Assembly: GCF_963924675.1 (NCBI RefSeq)
Contig: NC_089222.1
Span: 136,860,281-136,924,280, forward strand
Source of the DNA: Phocoena phocoena
Taxonomy: Eukaryota; Chordata; Mammalia; Artiodactyla; Phocoenidae
Reading direction: 5' to 3'
DNA: 64,000 nt
Positions 48,080 through 61,074 of the stretch are shown one piece after another; the first letter of the stretch is position 1; each line of letters opens with the position of its first letter. The position numbers and the translations under genes were made by a program. A model generated the notes under the pieces. It was not told the DNA's origin and did no database searches. It was given only the letters and a program-made list of their open reading frames with translations.

Positions 48080-48670
48080 TTTTTAAATTTTATGTTAAAT
48101 AAGTTAAGGTTTTTCATATATGCACACAAATATATCATCAGTTAGGGATACTGTCAAAGTTCTAGTGTTGAACTACTTTATGAATATGACATCCCTTCTC
48201 CTCTCCATCGCCAACCAGAAGTATTGGTCACTAAGAAGAACTGAGAACAGACATTGGATAACAGTATCCTAGGAAGATCCTAGGATCCTAGATTTTCTGG
48301 AATACTATGGCATATATTAATTATCTTATCTCATACTAAAATCAGAGAAGATGGTGCCTTGGCATAGGAGAAAGAGTACCAGATGTGGAACTCTGGCTGG
48401 AGACCACTGGTGCTATGACTCTAGCCAGACAACAGATGACTTTGGCTTCCAGATCATTTCTTTTGCATTGAGAAAGGTGGCCAAGATGTTCTTTAACATT
48501 CCTTAATTTCTAACATTCAAAATTGTGTCAACTTTTCACGTATAACTAAATACATGTAAAGACTCCATTCATCATAATAATTAAAGATACATCAATTTAA
48601 AATATTTTTCAAAATATTTTAGCCAGTATTTTCTTGCAAAATCTCAGAGTAACTGACAAACAGTAAGAAT
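48080..48670. other. unique sequence with a MIR
   Basis: A MIR, plus strand, is likely at 48350-48500 ('gcataggagaaagagtacca', 'actctagccagacaacagat'). The rest is unidentified. Confidence 0.4.
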
Positions 48671-48678
48671 ATATAGAT

Positions 48679-48877
48679 TGGGCTTCCCTGGTGGCACAGT
48701 GGTGGAGAGTCCGCCTGCCGATGCAGGGGACGCGGGTTCGTGCCCCAGTCCGGGAAGATCCCACATGCCGCGGAGCGGCTGGGCCAGTGAGCCATGGCCG
48801 CTGAGCCTGCGCATCCGGAGCCTGTGCTCTGCAACGGGAGAGGCCACAACAGTGAGAGGCCCGCGTACCGCAAAAAA
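48679..48877 (+). mobile_element. CHR-type SINE
   Basis: It has the gggcttccctggtggcacag start, A box, B box (gggttcgtgccc), ccgctgagcctgcgcatccg body and a gcgtaccgcaaaa tail. The duplication atatagat is at 48671-48678 and 48878-48885. A GATA/TAGA microsatellite (48880-48912) has grown from the right junction. Confidence 0.94.
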
Positions 48878-48914
48878 ATATAGATAGATAGATAGAGATA
48901 ATATATAGATATAC

Positions 48915-49460
48915 TTTAGCAGCTTCCTAATTATCTTAAAGTCATTCACAACCATTGGAAGCACTCATTTAAAGACCAAATAGACAGATTTGTACATGGA
49001 ACCAGTTTCTTTGGCATAGTAGAGTCTATGAAACACAGGTTTCCATCCAGTGTGGTCACTTAACTTTGGTAACTTCAAATCAAATTTCATTGAAATCCAA
49101 TGAAAAAATCTCATTTGGCACATTTTTACTTGGTGTCAAGAAGGTGGGTTAAAGTTAAAGTACAGACAACATTTCATAGTGTGTGATTTTTGTCAAATTT
49201 GTCAACACTTTCTAAAGATGTTGTGAGCAGACAGAAAAAGGAAAATGTCATGTAACAAGTGGCAGAAGAATTCTGCTTTGAGCAGTCAATGTTTATTACC
49301 TTTTGAGTTTAAATTATGTGCTCAAAACTTTTTAGTCCTTCCACACAACATTCAGGTTTTTTCCTTCCTTTCTGCTAGAGAAGCGTTTGGAATATGGACA
49401 GATTCACTTTTGAAATTTGAAAGTATCAAACTATATTAGTCAAAGTGCAGGCAGTTTCAA
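48915..49460. other. no recognised feature
   Basis: AT-rich unique sequence. Confidence 0.3.
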
Positions 49461-49464
49461 AGAT

Positions 49465-49772
49465 CCAAGATGAATAAGTCCTTGAGATCTGCTGTATAGC
49501 ATAGAGCCCATTGTTAACACTGTTTTGTAAACTCAATAACTTGCTAAGTGAGTAGATCTTACGTTAAGTGTTTTTATTAAAAAAATAATAATGATAATAA
49601 ATAAAGAGGATGGTAGAAAACTTTTGGAGGTGATGGATATGTTTATGGCATAGAAATTGGTGATATTTTCACGGATGTATACATATCACCAAACTTTTCA
49701 AGTTGTATACATTAAATATGTACAGTTTTAGTATGTCAATCACACTTCAGTAAAGTGGTTTTAAAAAATAAA
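49465..49772 (+). mobile_element. L1M-type 3' end
   Basis: It carries 'tgctgtatagcatagagccc', 'aacttgctaagtgagtagat', 'aggtgatggatatgtttatg', 'cacttcagtaaagtgg' and an A-rich end. This is a typical old L1 3' UTR, without coding sequence. Confidence 0.75.
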
Positions 49773-51470
49773 GCTTCTTAGTGACATCTTCCAATTTACA
49801 TGATTTTAGAGTAATTATGATTCAAAATATAAAAGCCTATGTAAGATGATCTTACTTATCACCTAATACAGGGAACACTAAACATAAAACAAATACTAAA
49901 CAAATGCATATACAATTGACCTTTTACTCTTCTTTTAGTTTCAAACCTCAGTTCCTGGAAAAGACATAAGCTCAATAAGGAAAATCACAGATTTGTTTTA
50001 CTTGTATTTTGCATGCTGTGCAGAAATTGACCTTCACAATAAGAAAATATTTACCAGATTTAATTCACTTAAGAGCATAGATCCATGGTTTGTTAAGTAC
50101 CCTACCACATTATTTTCAGAATACAGACTGTGAACATACACTGGAAAAACATCCAAGCATTTAAACGTACAGTAATTTATGTTGATTGCTATTGCCAGCT
50201 ATTACTGCTCAATGTTCAACATTACATCCTGTGTTGAGGTGGGCAAGGTAATGAAGCATTAAGTCTGGCCTGGGCTGAGAACAGCCCCGTCTCGGCTCCG
50301 TGCCCATGAATGAACATAAGTCAGGGTACAGCCAAACCAGCACAGTGTCTGGCATTTCTTCCTGGCGGTCACCATGGCCGATTTTTTTTTTTTTAATATG
50401 ATGAACGTGTACATGCTTCAATAACTGTTCTTAACTTCTGCGTTACAGATACAAGACAGATCTTTGGCTTGTCTATGGCTGAGCTCTCCCTTTAAACTTT
50501 CTGGTATGTTTTAGATCAAATACTTAGACATAATCTGAGACACATCTTTCAACAGGACCTCTCTAACTATCAGTGGTTCGGATATAAAGAACCTCCCTCT
50601 CCCACAGATACTCAAGGGAGCTTCAGCTCTCACTAGCACATTTACTGGTCTGATGGGACATGTTTTAAATTACAGAAGATAAGCGACCTCCATATATCAG
50701 AGAGCCGTCCTGAGGGTCTCTACTGATTCCTAAATACCACAGAATTTACTAAACTCATAGCCTTCTAGGGAGGTTTCAATAACTGACAACTTTTTTCATG
50801 GTTATTTCACCAAAACACTAATGTTTAGGTTGTGACTTCGTCTTGTTAGGTGGATATCTGTAAGTATGCTCTCAATTGTAGCATAAGATCAAGTTCAAGG
50901 ATAAAGTTGATTAGCTTTCAGCATATTCCTAAATGTGTAGGCATTTGCATTTTTTTTTGTAAAGAAAAGGTCCCTATTGAAGAGGAAAACCATAGCAGCC
51001 TGATAGGCAGGAGAATAGAATAATTCTCTTGGGAATCAAGTGACCAAGAAGCATTCATTTCTTCTTTCTCCTCCAGACATGGCTACAAACAAAATTATAG
51101 CATAAGTAAAATTGATATTCGGTGGCTTCTGGCTCTTTCTACGCCCTTCCTCATGCTTTGTTTCACCTTTCCCTATTACTCCTTCTCTCCTCCCTTCAAG
51201 CAACCTCTGTATTGTCATGCTCCCTTTTCTTTTATTAAAACCAATCTTAGACAAGAATGCTATATCAGTCATTCACACCTTAGTATAAACTGAAGTAAAT
51301 GTCTTATCTTGATAATGTGGTGTGCATCATCTTTCTCTCCTAAATGCAATTTCTGCTGTCTGAGTAGAAAGAGTTACTGAGATAAAGTTGAACTCCCCAG
51401 CATCCCTGAACTTGAAAACTCACTCTACTAACACAAAAAACCATCTCTGGACCACCCCAATCATCTATTC
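49773..51470. other. no recognised feature
   Basis: Unique AT-rich sequence. No repeat or gene was recognised over 1.7 kb. Confidence 0.3.
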
Positions 51471-51479
51471 CTCTATTCA

Positions 51480-51670
51480 ATCTTTTGGCTAACAGTTATG
51501 ATGCAGTGAATTCTGGGACAAGACACTTGTGCATTATGGAGATGGTATATGCTACAGGGATTCAGAGGAGAAAGATGTCCTTCCTGGGTGAAAAAATCCT
51601 GGAAGGCTTCATGGAGGAAGCAGGATTAGTGCTGAGCCTTGAAATATGCATCCTAGGATCTGTTTCTGCT
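51480..51670 (-). repeat. L2-like fragment, antisense
   Basis: It contains 'ggaaggcttcatggaggaag' and 'gtgctgagccttgaaatatg', matching the reversed L2 middle region. It is short, so the call is modest. Confidence 0.45.
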
Positions 51671-52140
51671 GCTGTGAAATATTTATGGTGAAACTTAACT
51701 AGAACAATGTGCATGGAAGAATAGAGCCAAGATACTCCACTGATTGACCACTGGAGTCTGGAATCTGTGGAAAAGATGGAAAAAGAGGTAAGTACTGGCC
51801 TTACCCTGTATCATCTCAGAGGCCACCTCTAAAATATTCACTGAGTTCAGGCTTTTCCTCCTATGGTCAGAATGTCCAGCAATCATTGTCTCCTTTGGGG
51901 ACTGCCTCCAGGGAATTGGGACAGGCTGTCTAGTCCTCTCTCATCAGTGCATATCCCTAGACTAGATCCCATAGATGATGGACAGACAGTAGCCTGAGAG
52001 GTGCTAAGAGATGGGAAAAGTAAATCACCAAGGGGACAGATCATGGCAATGTGGAAACCAGGGAATACAAGGTATACTCTGTTATTTATAAGTTTTTATT
52101 AAGTGCCTCTTCTATGCTGTATGCTGGGGCTATAGCAACT

Positions 52141-52563
52141 GTTATGGGTTGAATTCTGTCCACCTAAAATTCATTTGTTAAAGTCCTAACCCCCAGGACC
52201 TCACAATGTGACCTTATTTGAAAACAGGGCAGATGTAATTAGTTAAGACAAGGTCTTAGGATGACCCCTAATCCAATATGACTGGTGTCTTTTAAAAAGA
52301 GGAAATCTGGATGCAGATATGCACATAGGAAGAACATTGTGTGAAGATGGAGGTGGAGATCTGGGTCAAGGAATGCCAAAAAACTGGTAACACATCACCA
52401 GAAACCAGGGGAGAGTCATGGAAGAGATTCTCCCTCACAGCCTCAGAAGGAACCAAAACTGCTTACACCTTGCTCTTGGACTTCTAGCCTCCAGACCATC
52501 TATTCTGTTGTTGAAAGCTATTCAGTTTGCGGTACTTCACTAGAGCAGCCCTAGCAAAGGAAT
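52141..52563 (+). repeat. MLT1-like MaLR LTR
   Basis: It starts gttatgggttgaattctgtc and has 'cagatgtaattagttaagac', 'atatgactggtgtcttttaa', 'gtgtgaagatggaggtggag' and 'gcagccctagcaaaggaatc'. It is a near-complete solo LTR. Confidence 0.82.
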
Positions 52564-52699
52564 CCAGCATCAAGTAAGGCACATTCTCTCTCCTCTGGCT
52601 CCTACAGAGAGTCAGGAGGAATCTGATGCAGGCCTGGAGGAAGTACCTGCAGGGCATTGGTGGGACTGCACAGGAGCGGGGAGGGGAGAGTCCGAGGGC

Positions 52700-52870
52700 T
52701 GTGTTGGGAAGCTATCATGGGAAGAGCACTGCATGAGGAGTCAGGAGGGCTGAGCTTGGTTCCAGCTTTGCCACTGCCTGGGTGACCTTGGGAAGTCACT
52801 TTACTTCCTAGAATCACAGCTTCCTAAACTAGTTTATAAAGGTTTGAAGGAGGTCATCTTCAAGTTCCTC
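52700..52870 (+). repeat. MIR SINE
   Basis: It contains 'gaagagcactgcatgaggag', 'gagcttggttccagctttgc', 'cactgcctgggtgaccttgg' and 'gaagtcactttacttcctag', a clear MIR order. Confidence 0.8.
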
Positions 52871-53265
52871 TAGCTCTCCTATTTGCTTGGCTGTACACCT
52901 ATTCCAGGGACTTTTCCAAAGCTGGAGAGGCTCCAGTGGAAGGAGGAGTTCCCCAGATATCCTCCAAATCCTTTTGAAAGTTCACAGAGGGCTGCCTCTC
53001 CCCATATCTAGGATATGAACACTTCATTGTCTGTTGGCTTCATTCTTTTATTCTGTTGTTGCCTGTGGCTGTGCACGAGAGACTGAAATTGTTCACTCTT
53101 TCTGGGTGGAGCCACGGAGGTGAATTTCTCTTTCAACAGCCAGCCACACATCAACTCCTGTAGCTAGGTGTGTTAGAAAGTCCTCTCTCTGTTAATGATT
53201 ATTTTCAAGAGATGACTTCAGAGTATCACCTGGCTGGTATTCCTGAGACTTTTGGTATTACTAAG
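52870..53265. other. no recognised feature
   Basis: Mixed-composition unique sequence. Confidence 0.3.
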
Positions 53266-53269
53266 GACC

Positions 53270-53535
53270 ACCCTTGGAAATTACACCTTCCTCCCACCTC
53301 ATCCCCCAGCACTCCTGCACTGCCTTACCCAGAACACTTTTCGTCCTATAGCATTTATCATAGTCTGGCGCATTATACACCTTATATGTGTATGATGCTT
53401 CCTTTCTGTTTCCCCTGATAATAATGTCAGCTCCACAAAGGCAGGACTTTTAGCTTAGATCTCTGATGCATCTTCAGTGCCTGAAACAATGTCTGACATT
53501 CTGTAGGCATTCATTCAATGATTTTTTTTTTTTTT
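53270..53535 (+). repeat. L2 LINE 3' end
   Basis: The tail order of L2 is plain: 'tatagcatttatcatagtct', 'aatgtcagctccacaaaggc', 'aggacttttagcttagatct', 'cttcagtgcctgaaacaatg', 'ctgtaggcattcattcaatg'. Confidence 0.8.
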
Positions 53536-53919
53536 TGATAAATGACTAAAGGGGTCTCCTGAAGAGACATCTAGAACTGGCAGCAGTCACAGCCCTCAGG
53601 CACCCAGCCCAGGGCCTGGCACATGGGAAATGCTTAGTGGGTGTTTGTTGAGGGAATACATGACTGTCCCTCACATCACAGATTCATGGCCCTTTATTGA
53701 GGGCCCCAATGTACAGACATAGATTAAATGATCCAGAAAGTGAAAGGACTTGATCAAGTTCACATGAATTAGAAGCAGGGACTTACAGTCCCTCCCCAGT
53801 ATCCAACCTGCTCAACCTTAAAAAGCAGAACATCAGAAACACCTTGGTAGAGATTAAGCAGAGAAAGAACAATTGTAGAACATTTGGGCTGAGGGCTCTT
53901 GGCCCTGTTAGAGCATGAT

Positions 53920-54486
53920 AGCAGAATTCTAAGGTGGTCCCCAAATGCTCTCACTTGTACACACACCCTGTATAATCTCTTCCTCTGAATGGGGGCAGAA
54001 ATATGATATCAGTCCCCAGGATCATGTTCCTTTATATGACAAAGGGAAATTGTCTGGGGTGGGCCTGACCTCATCAGGTGAGGCCTTTGAAAGCAAGTTT
54101 CTCTGGCTGGTCCCTGAGGAAGAAGTCAGAGATATGCTCCTGCTGGACTGGAAGAGGAAGCAACTACCATGCTGTGAAACACTGATAAGACCTCATGGTA
54201 AGAAACAGTTGAAAGCAGTCCTAAGCCAACATGTAGCAAGGAAATGAGGACTTCAGTCCTACAACTACAAGGATATGAGTTCCACTAACAGTGAGCTTGG
54301 AAGAAGGCCCTGAGTCTTCTGGATGAAGATCACTGAGCATCCAACATCTTTACTTCAGCCCGTGAAACCCCGAGCAGGTAACCCCCTTACACCAGGCCTG
54401 GATTTCTTACCTACAGAAACTGTGAGATCGTAAATTTGTGTTATATCACTCAATTTGTGATCATTAATTATGTGGCAAACTAATGC
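53920..54486 (+). repeat. MaLR-like LTR (MLT1 group)
   Basis: It runs from 'atgatagcagaattctaagg' and 'tggtccccaaatgctctcac' through 'tgggcctgacctcatcaggt', 'caacatgtagcaaggaaatg' and 'tcctacaactacaaggatat' to 'ctacagaaactgtgagatcg' and 'ggcaaactaatgcat'. The exact subfamily was not determined. Confidence 0.68.
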
Positions 54487-54534
54487 ATATGGTTAGCTAG
54501 CTGAGTTCAGTTTTTAATGGTTAAAATGATGAAT

Positions 54535-54725
54535 AAACAGAGGTTACTAGTTACTGTTTAATGGGTACAGAGTGTTTGTTGGGTATGATGAAAACATTTT
54601 GAGTACAGATAGTGGTGATGGTTACACAGCATTGTAAGTGTATTTATGTATACTTACAAATGGTTAAAATGGTAATATTATGTTATATATATTTTATCAC
54701 AATTTTTAAAAAGGAAAAACAAAAG
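54535..54725 (+). mobile_element. L1M-type 3' end
   Basis: It has 'ctgtttaatgggtacagagt', 'gtttgttgggtatgatgaaa', 'gatagtggtgatggttacac' and an AT-rich end with an A tail. It is a typical old L1 3' UTR. Confidence 0.72.
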
Positions 54726-55710
54726 ATGAATCAATAAAATAAAAAGAAGATTGGATCACTTTATTTCTTTGGTGATGGCCAAGGACATTCTTTTCAGAAC
54801 CTTAACCTCAGCCCTAGTCAAAATTAATTTTACTTAATTCAAAATATTCTTCTATATGAGAATAAATTCTATTTTTTCAAAAATATTTTTCAATACTCAA
54901 AATAAATTCTCTATTAAATAAATATTGAGTCTTGTTAACTTATGGAGTAGGGGGCGTTTGAGAAATCAGTATAAATCAGTAAGGGTGAAAAACAACCTGA
55001 ATTCCACTAATCATCTTGAACTTTGAAAGATAGAAAGGAATGAGCTACAAATGCTGAAACAAAAGAAGTGGGTGATAAAAGGCGAGCCAGAGAACCTTCC
55101 AGCATTCTCCTGAAGCCCCATGGCTCTTGGAGCAGACCCAAATAGGACAAACAGACAACCATGGTAGGTGGCGATCAGGACCCAGGTGGGATGCAGAGAA
55201 CACCAGCTTAACTAAGGACAGGACAGGGGAAAGCCAAGTGAAGGGGAGAAAGCTTATGTCCAAGGCCAATACCTGGGCCTGACGCAGCTGTGAAGACCCA
55301 GATGACGCCAGTGGAGGGAGGCTTGGGAATAAACTAACCTGGGGCTAGGACGGCTGGGATGCTCAGGACCAAACAGTGAGGATCTTCTCCATTGTGCCTT
55401 TTTAGAGGGAGAGGGTTCTCAAGAATCCAACTTTCCAACTTGGTTCCCCTGGGCATTGTAGAGCTTGGTGAAACACAGCATCTTTTCATGACCTGTTCCT
55501 GCCAACTGGCTTATCTTGGTATAGGTCTGTGGTCTAATAAGAACTTGAACTGAACTTGCTCTTGGAAGGTGTACGTCCTCCCTTTGGTGGCTCTTGCTAA
55601 GTTTCATCGTCTCCCATCCCTACAACCCTCTTCCCCCCAAACACCTTTCACCTTGCTTTCTCCTCCCATCCTATGTACCACCTTCCCCTATTCGAAACCC
55701 TGCAATTTAT
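54726..55710. other. no recognised feature
   Basis: Unique sequence. The moderately long frames on both strands have no domain evidence. Confidence 0.3.
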
Positions 55711-55719
55711 TAATAATAA

Positions 55720-55935
55720 TAACGGTAAAAGCAACGTCCTTTATTGGGCATCCCCAGCGTATCGACACCACATTCAGCAGTTTGCACACGTTATTTTATT
55801 TAGCGCTCACACCAGCTTACTGTGATAAAGGAGGAAAGAGCTCAGAGTGGGTGATGACTTGTCTATAGTCACACAGCCAGTGAGTGGGTTATGGGGTTTG
55901 AACTCCGGCTCATTTGACTCCAGAGCCTAGGGGCT
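55720..55935 (-). repeat. MIR SINE, antisense
   Basis: The plus strand shows 'ttatttagcgctcacaccag', 'tctatagtcacacagccagt', 'tttgaactccggctcatttg' and 'actccagagcctag', a nearly complete reversed MIR. Confidence 0.85.
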
Positions 55936-55939
55936 CAAT

Positions 55940-57435
55940 TTCAGATGTCCCACCTCTCTATTCGTTACAATCTTACAAAAAACGACCAGCACAGTGGGTG
56001 GGCCAGAGTTTCTTTCATGGCCTCTCTTTCCAGTAGCCTGGAAACTGTACCCTATGTCAAGGGTAGAAGGAAAGCAGGCATCTGTGTGTCAGAGGAATAC
56101 TCCGAGGTGGGCACTTGACAATGTACAGAAATTTGAAAAAGAGCATACACGGTCATACACATATTCAGATAAAGATAAAGCAAAAGATGAAAGGCCTTAG
56201 GCCAATGTGATAGGCAAATTCAAAATCAAGGCCCAACTCATTGGGTTGGTGTGAGGCCCTGTCCTCCTTTATAACACTCAGTAAACATTTGGGAACAAAA
56301 ACGACATGCTAGACAGTTGTCCACAAAATAATATTCTGGGAAGAATGGAGCATTGCTTCTCAAAGAATTTGAGAGGATTCATTCTCGCCAGGTACCCCCT
56401 TAAAACTTTAAATCCTCTTTCACTACAGTATCTCTTACTTAAAAAATAAAATAAAATAATAAAAGCTGTCTCTAGCTTCTACAACATCCAAATATTTTGA
56501 ATACTCACAGTACCAAAATATATATAAAATATATAAACACATTTGTAACCCTAGTTCTGCAAAGGTCCTTTATCTCTCAGATATTTTGCAATGGTTTCCA
56601 TAACCTGGGATACTGCTTGTAAAATTTATCTTGACAAGCTAACAGATTTTCCCAAAGAGTTGCCAAGAATAATTTTCAAGAAAAAATGGCTTAACCCAGT
56701 TTTCTTGTGTATTCAGGAAAAGACAGGATATACATTTATATCCTTAAGAAGTCATCCAACTTTTTCCCAACATGAGTTTAAACATAAACATGAAAAATAA
56801 CTCAACTAAATGATTAAATATGCAATTTTGTTTTACTCTGATTGTCCAGAATAGCTTAATGATAGGGGAAAAGAATAACCAAAAAATATAAACTGTAAAA
56901 TAAGCATAAAAGTAAAAACATTCTGTTATTTCTTTCAAAAATAACAAACTAATTGGGAATTGACATATTAAGAATGACATCTTCTGTGTCTAGAATTTTC
57001 AGAGAAAGAGTTATTATAGCTAAGACAAAGTTTGAATAACCAAATCCTGTTTTTCTAAGCAGAAAATCTTTTTCTTTAGAGTGTTTTAATGTAAAATTAA
57101 AAATTTTATGAACAAAACTCTGATTCTAATCTCTTCTTTCTTTGAAGTTTTTAACTTAAATCTTTCTAAAATCTGTCTGTTATTTTTAAAAGCACATCCT
57201 AAATATTTATTGTTTTCCGGTTCATAAAAAAACACATGTAGATGCCACCGACACAAGTGGGACTTAAATTGTCCATTCACAGAATTTTCCCAAAGGATTT
57301 GTGCTTTTTCTAACTGATGTTTATTTGTCTCTTTATTCTGTCTTTTCTAAGGACACTGGACCTCGAACTTGTACTTTTCCAATCTGTAATCATGCCTAAC
57401 CTTTTCCTTCCCGGTTCTCACTTTAATATATTTTT
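55940..57435. other. no recognised feature
   Basis: AT-rich unique sequence with no gene or repeat identified. Confidence 0.3.
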
Positions 57436-57439
57436 TTCT

Positions 57440-57507
57440 TTTTTAAAAAATGTTATTGGAGTACAGTTGATTTACAATGTTGTGTCAGTTTCAGGTGTAC
57501 AGTAAAG

Positions 57508-57548
<41 letters not shown>

Positions 57549-57735
57549 TGATTTCAGATTCTTTTCCCTTATAGGTTATTACAAAATATTGAGTATAGGT
57601 CCCTGTGCTATACAATAGGTCCTTTGGTTATCTATTTTATATATAATAATGTGTATCTCTTAATCCCAAACTCCTAATTTATCCCTCCCCCGTTTTCCCC
57701 TTTGGTAACCATAAGTTTGTTTTCTATAAGCAAGA
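57440..57735 (-). mobile_element. L1 3' UTR, antisense, with internal (TA)n
   Basis: It is the reverse of a cetartiodactyl L1 3' UTR: 'ttggagtacagttgatttac', 'gtgtcagtttcaggtgtaca', 'ttataggttattacaaaata', 'ggttatctattttatatata' and 'ggtaaccataagtttgtttt'. A (TA)18 run at 57509-57544 has expanded within it. Confidence 0.88.
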
Positions 57736-59185
57736 CTTGAAGTCAAGTACTTTTGATTGGTGGAGAGAGAGGGAAAAGGAGTAGAATAGAATAAATAGTT
57801 TCGCTTTGCCCTTTCAAAGATGCTCATCTCCATCCACAGGAAAATGTTTCCTGGGGCAAACTTGAAAGCAAATTCTGTAGAATATTGATGAGCTGGTTCA
57901 TAGTCATCTGAGAACAGACTGAATATCAGCTCTAAAGGGAAGGGGAAGGAGGAGAGTGACTCGATGGAAGGGCTTTATGTTCTGTGAGAAGACTGTTCAT
58001 ACAGGTATTGGGAGTAGAAAATAGAGAGGATGAAACTTCTAGAAGCAAGGCTGTTCCTTGTGGCAAAAGGGGCCACTAACAAGTCAGATTGTCCCCAGTA
58101 CCACTCGGCAGTAACTGCAAGTGACCTGTACGGAGGTTTGGATCCAATGTGACTATTATTTAGATACACAGATGGGTTAAAAGTCCCAAGTCATAGCAAT
58201 TTCTTCCATGAGCAATCTGGTTAAAGAAGCAGTGACATAGGTTCTGAAGACTTCTGAAAAAGAACCTCTTTTGGAAATATCTGAGCATCTTCAGAAATAG
58301 CTCGGCTACCCAGAGCACAGACTAAGGGTGTGGGTGGGCCATAAGCGAAGCTGGGAAGAAAAAAAGAGAGAGAAGAAACAAAAGAAATGGTTTAAAAATA
58401 AAATGTATATTTTTTCAGAATTGAGGTCATCCTGGGAAACACCAGCAATGTGCCGACATCCTTACTCTCTCTCTGCATCTCAGGGCTGTTTTTCCTTTGG
58501 ATGACAAACAGCCTTAGAGGGGCCATGAACTTCTCCTTGAGAAGGGCTTCTACATGTTTGACAGGGAGTGTGCCAACCTAAGGACAAGCCGCCTCAGATT
58601 AGGGAGAGGAGAGAGAGGCACCAGCCTGGGGCACAGAGTTTAGGGAAGAAGTCCGAAAATGTAGGAATGATGATGAGTAATATTTTAATGCAATATTTTA
58701 AAAAGTCAAAATCAATGCCAAAACTCATGAAGAACAAAACACCAAAATTTTAAATAAAGACAGGCTCTGTGTCCTTGGTATTTCCTCTTGCCTCAGGTTC
58801 GAACAGGGCTCGGCATAGCACTGTTACTGATCCCATTGATATTTAGAATTTTGATATCTTAATCAGTGGGATTTTTCTGTATTTTGATTTTTAAAAACAT
58901 TGCATTAAGGTAATTGTTGATCTTGATGATTAAGGTTTTTTGTGTCTCTTTAAATGATGTGGCCAAGGACATGCCTCACTCACCCCATTCTCATCCAGGT
59001 CCTGACCTGACCACAGGGGGATAAAAGCAAAGATGAGATTCCGAGGAAACCCCATAAGCATGTGTCCAAGGCAGACAAAACCCCAGAGAGCATTTTATAT
59101 TAGAGACCTGATAATTCCCGATTTGTGACTGCCACTAGGACATCTGTGACTGTTTCTAAAATCTTCCAATTTGGGTGTTCCTAAA
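57736..59185. other. no recognised feature
   Basis: Unique sequence without a recognised gene or repeat. Confidence 0.3.
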
Positions 59186-59200
59186 TTAGCTCTTAGCTTT

Positions 59201-59398
59201 TGTTTTATTTTTTAAAGATTTTTTTGATGTGGACCATTTTTAGTCTTTATTGAGTTTGTTACAATATCGCTTCTGTTTAATGTTCTGGTTTTTAGGCCAC
59301 CAGATGTGTGGGATCTTAGCTCCCCAACCAGGGATTGAACCCGCACCCCCTGCATTGGAAGGTGAAGTCTTAACCACTGGACCGCCAGGGAGGTCCCC
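59201..59398 (-). mobile_element. older CHR-type SINE, antisense
   Basis: The plus strand reads 'tgtgggatcttagctcccca', 'accagggattgaacccgcac' (reversed B box), 'cttaaccactggaccgccag' and 'ggaggtcccc'. This is the reverse of a CHR-1-like SINE. It differs from the four CHR copies elsewhere in the window. An imperfect duplication flanks it: agctcttagcttt at 59188-59200 and agctcttaattt at 59399-59410. A (CAAAG)n plus A run follows at 59422-59452. Confidence 0.85.
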
Positions 59399-59454
59399 AG
59401 CTCTTAATTTCTAATGCAGGAAAGCAAAGCAAAGCAAAAAAAAAAAAAAAAAAT

Positions 59455-60750
59455 CATCGGCAAAATGCATGTAGTTAGAATAATATTGGAGAGGATTCTA
59501 ACCAGTATCTTAACTTCCATTACAAGGGCAAAATTTTAATTTTTCAAAAGACAGATCTTTCCATGTCTCCAATTCCAAGATTTTAGGGCATCTGTGAATC
59601 TGTTATTAGGTACTTGACTTTTTGAAATCACAGAGATAAAACCTCTCTGTATATTCTGCTTTCTAATCAACTAAGAATAGTAGTTTTAAATGGCCTAAAA
59701 TTAGAATTGTCTTCACCTTTGTTTCTATACACCAAAAAAGTGGAAATATCCCATAGAATGAGAAAACAATTTCTAGCCACAAGAAGATAATATTTAAGTA
59801 AACAGTGTCTATAAATACTCTGGCAAATTGTTCTAGAGCTTAAAATTTTCATTAACTTGAAACATTTTTACACAACATACAGCATTAATATATAATCCTG
59901 TAAAATGTGTAAAAATTCTAAAGCTACCTAGTTATTGAATTGTTCAAGACTCTAATTATCAAAGGTGAGCGATGGAGCTCTGTTAAGGGAGATTTCTCTA
60001 TACGTTTTCACTGCAGCACGTAGGAAAGATTGTTCTGCCACCTATTGGCCTCCTGTGTGAAATAGATTTGATCACACCTGGAAGTAAGGCTTTACCTGCT
60101 CCTGGACTTGAAGAAGGCATCACTGGAGCAAACTACAAGCCAACCTGTCTGGTTCTCTCCCAGACCTTTGGCCAAGATTGGGGTCTCCCCCTGGAAAATG
60201 GCAGGTGTCCCTCTAATGCCACAGAAGTGCACTCAGTTCTCAGAGATAACTAACCACTTCCCTCAACTACCATGGATGGGGCAAGTGATCACAACTCAGG
60301 GGACCACTAGGGGCTAAGCAAATGCCTGAGAGCCCCACCTCGACACACTGGGAATCCAGGCTGAGTTCATCTCTGGCTCTCTGTCAGTGCCCTGAGCCTA
60401 ACGGAAGGGAGATGCCCACCCCCCTCCATTATTCAGAAGACAGGTACAGCAAAGAAATAACATAAAGTAGCTGACCCCTTGGACTAGCCCAGGGAGTTCT
60501 GTGAATCTGCAAGAGCTCACCCCACTCCAGGTTCCTGGCCTGGAATTGCCTGAATTCCTTAGACTGAGACTAACATAGTTGGGGGTGGAAACGTCTAGGG
60601 TCAAATGATGACTCTCAATTTTCTTTGAGTGCTTATTAAACAGCACCAACCACTAAATTTTATTTTCCTACAAAGGATGGGTCAAGTCATTAATGTTACC
60701 TGCATTTTTAGCAGTGAAGTGACTAATGGGTAGTGGTAGACAGTTGACAA
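59455..60750. other. no recognised feature
   Basis: Unique sequence. The more GC-rich part at 60060-60600 did not match a repeat I know and shows no defensible coding frame. Confidence 0.3.
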
Positions 60751-60759
60751 AATCTTGGG

Positions 60760-61070
60760 TCCCTCCACAGCCTACACATCCTCCACACCCACAGTGCCGC
60801 CATTTCTGACTGCTTCAATGGCCTCAGGACAGTTTCTCTCTGATTCCAGTCTCATACCCCACCCCCAGGCCACCAACCCATTCCCCAAGCTGCTTCCAGA
60901 GTGGTTGTTCCAAGATGCAAATCTGATCCTATCATTCCCTTGTTTCAAATCCTTCAGCAGCTCCCCACCCCCTGTGAAAGGAATCTCAGATCTTTATCAG
61001 GGACTGAATGAGGGACCTTCTAAGATTTACCCTCCTCTCCAGCATCCTTTCCCACCAATCCCATAATCAG
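60760..61070 (+). repeat. L2-like LINE 3' half
   Basis: It contains 'cttccagagtggttgttcca', 'agatgcaaatctgatcctat', 'cattcccttgtttcaaatcc' and 'ttcagcagctccccaccccc', in the order of the L2 ORF2 end. The 103-codon frame over it is incidental. Confidence 0.65.
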
Positions 61071-61074
61071 CCTA

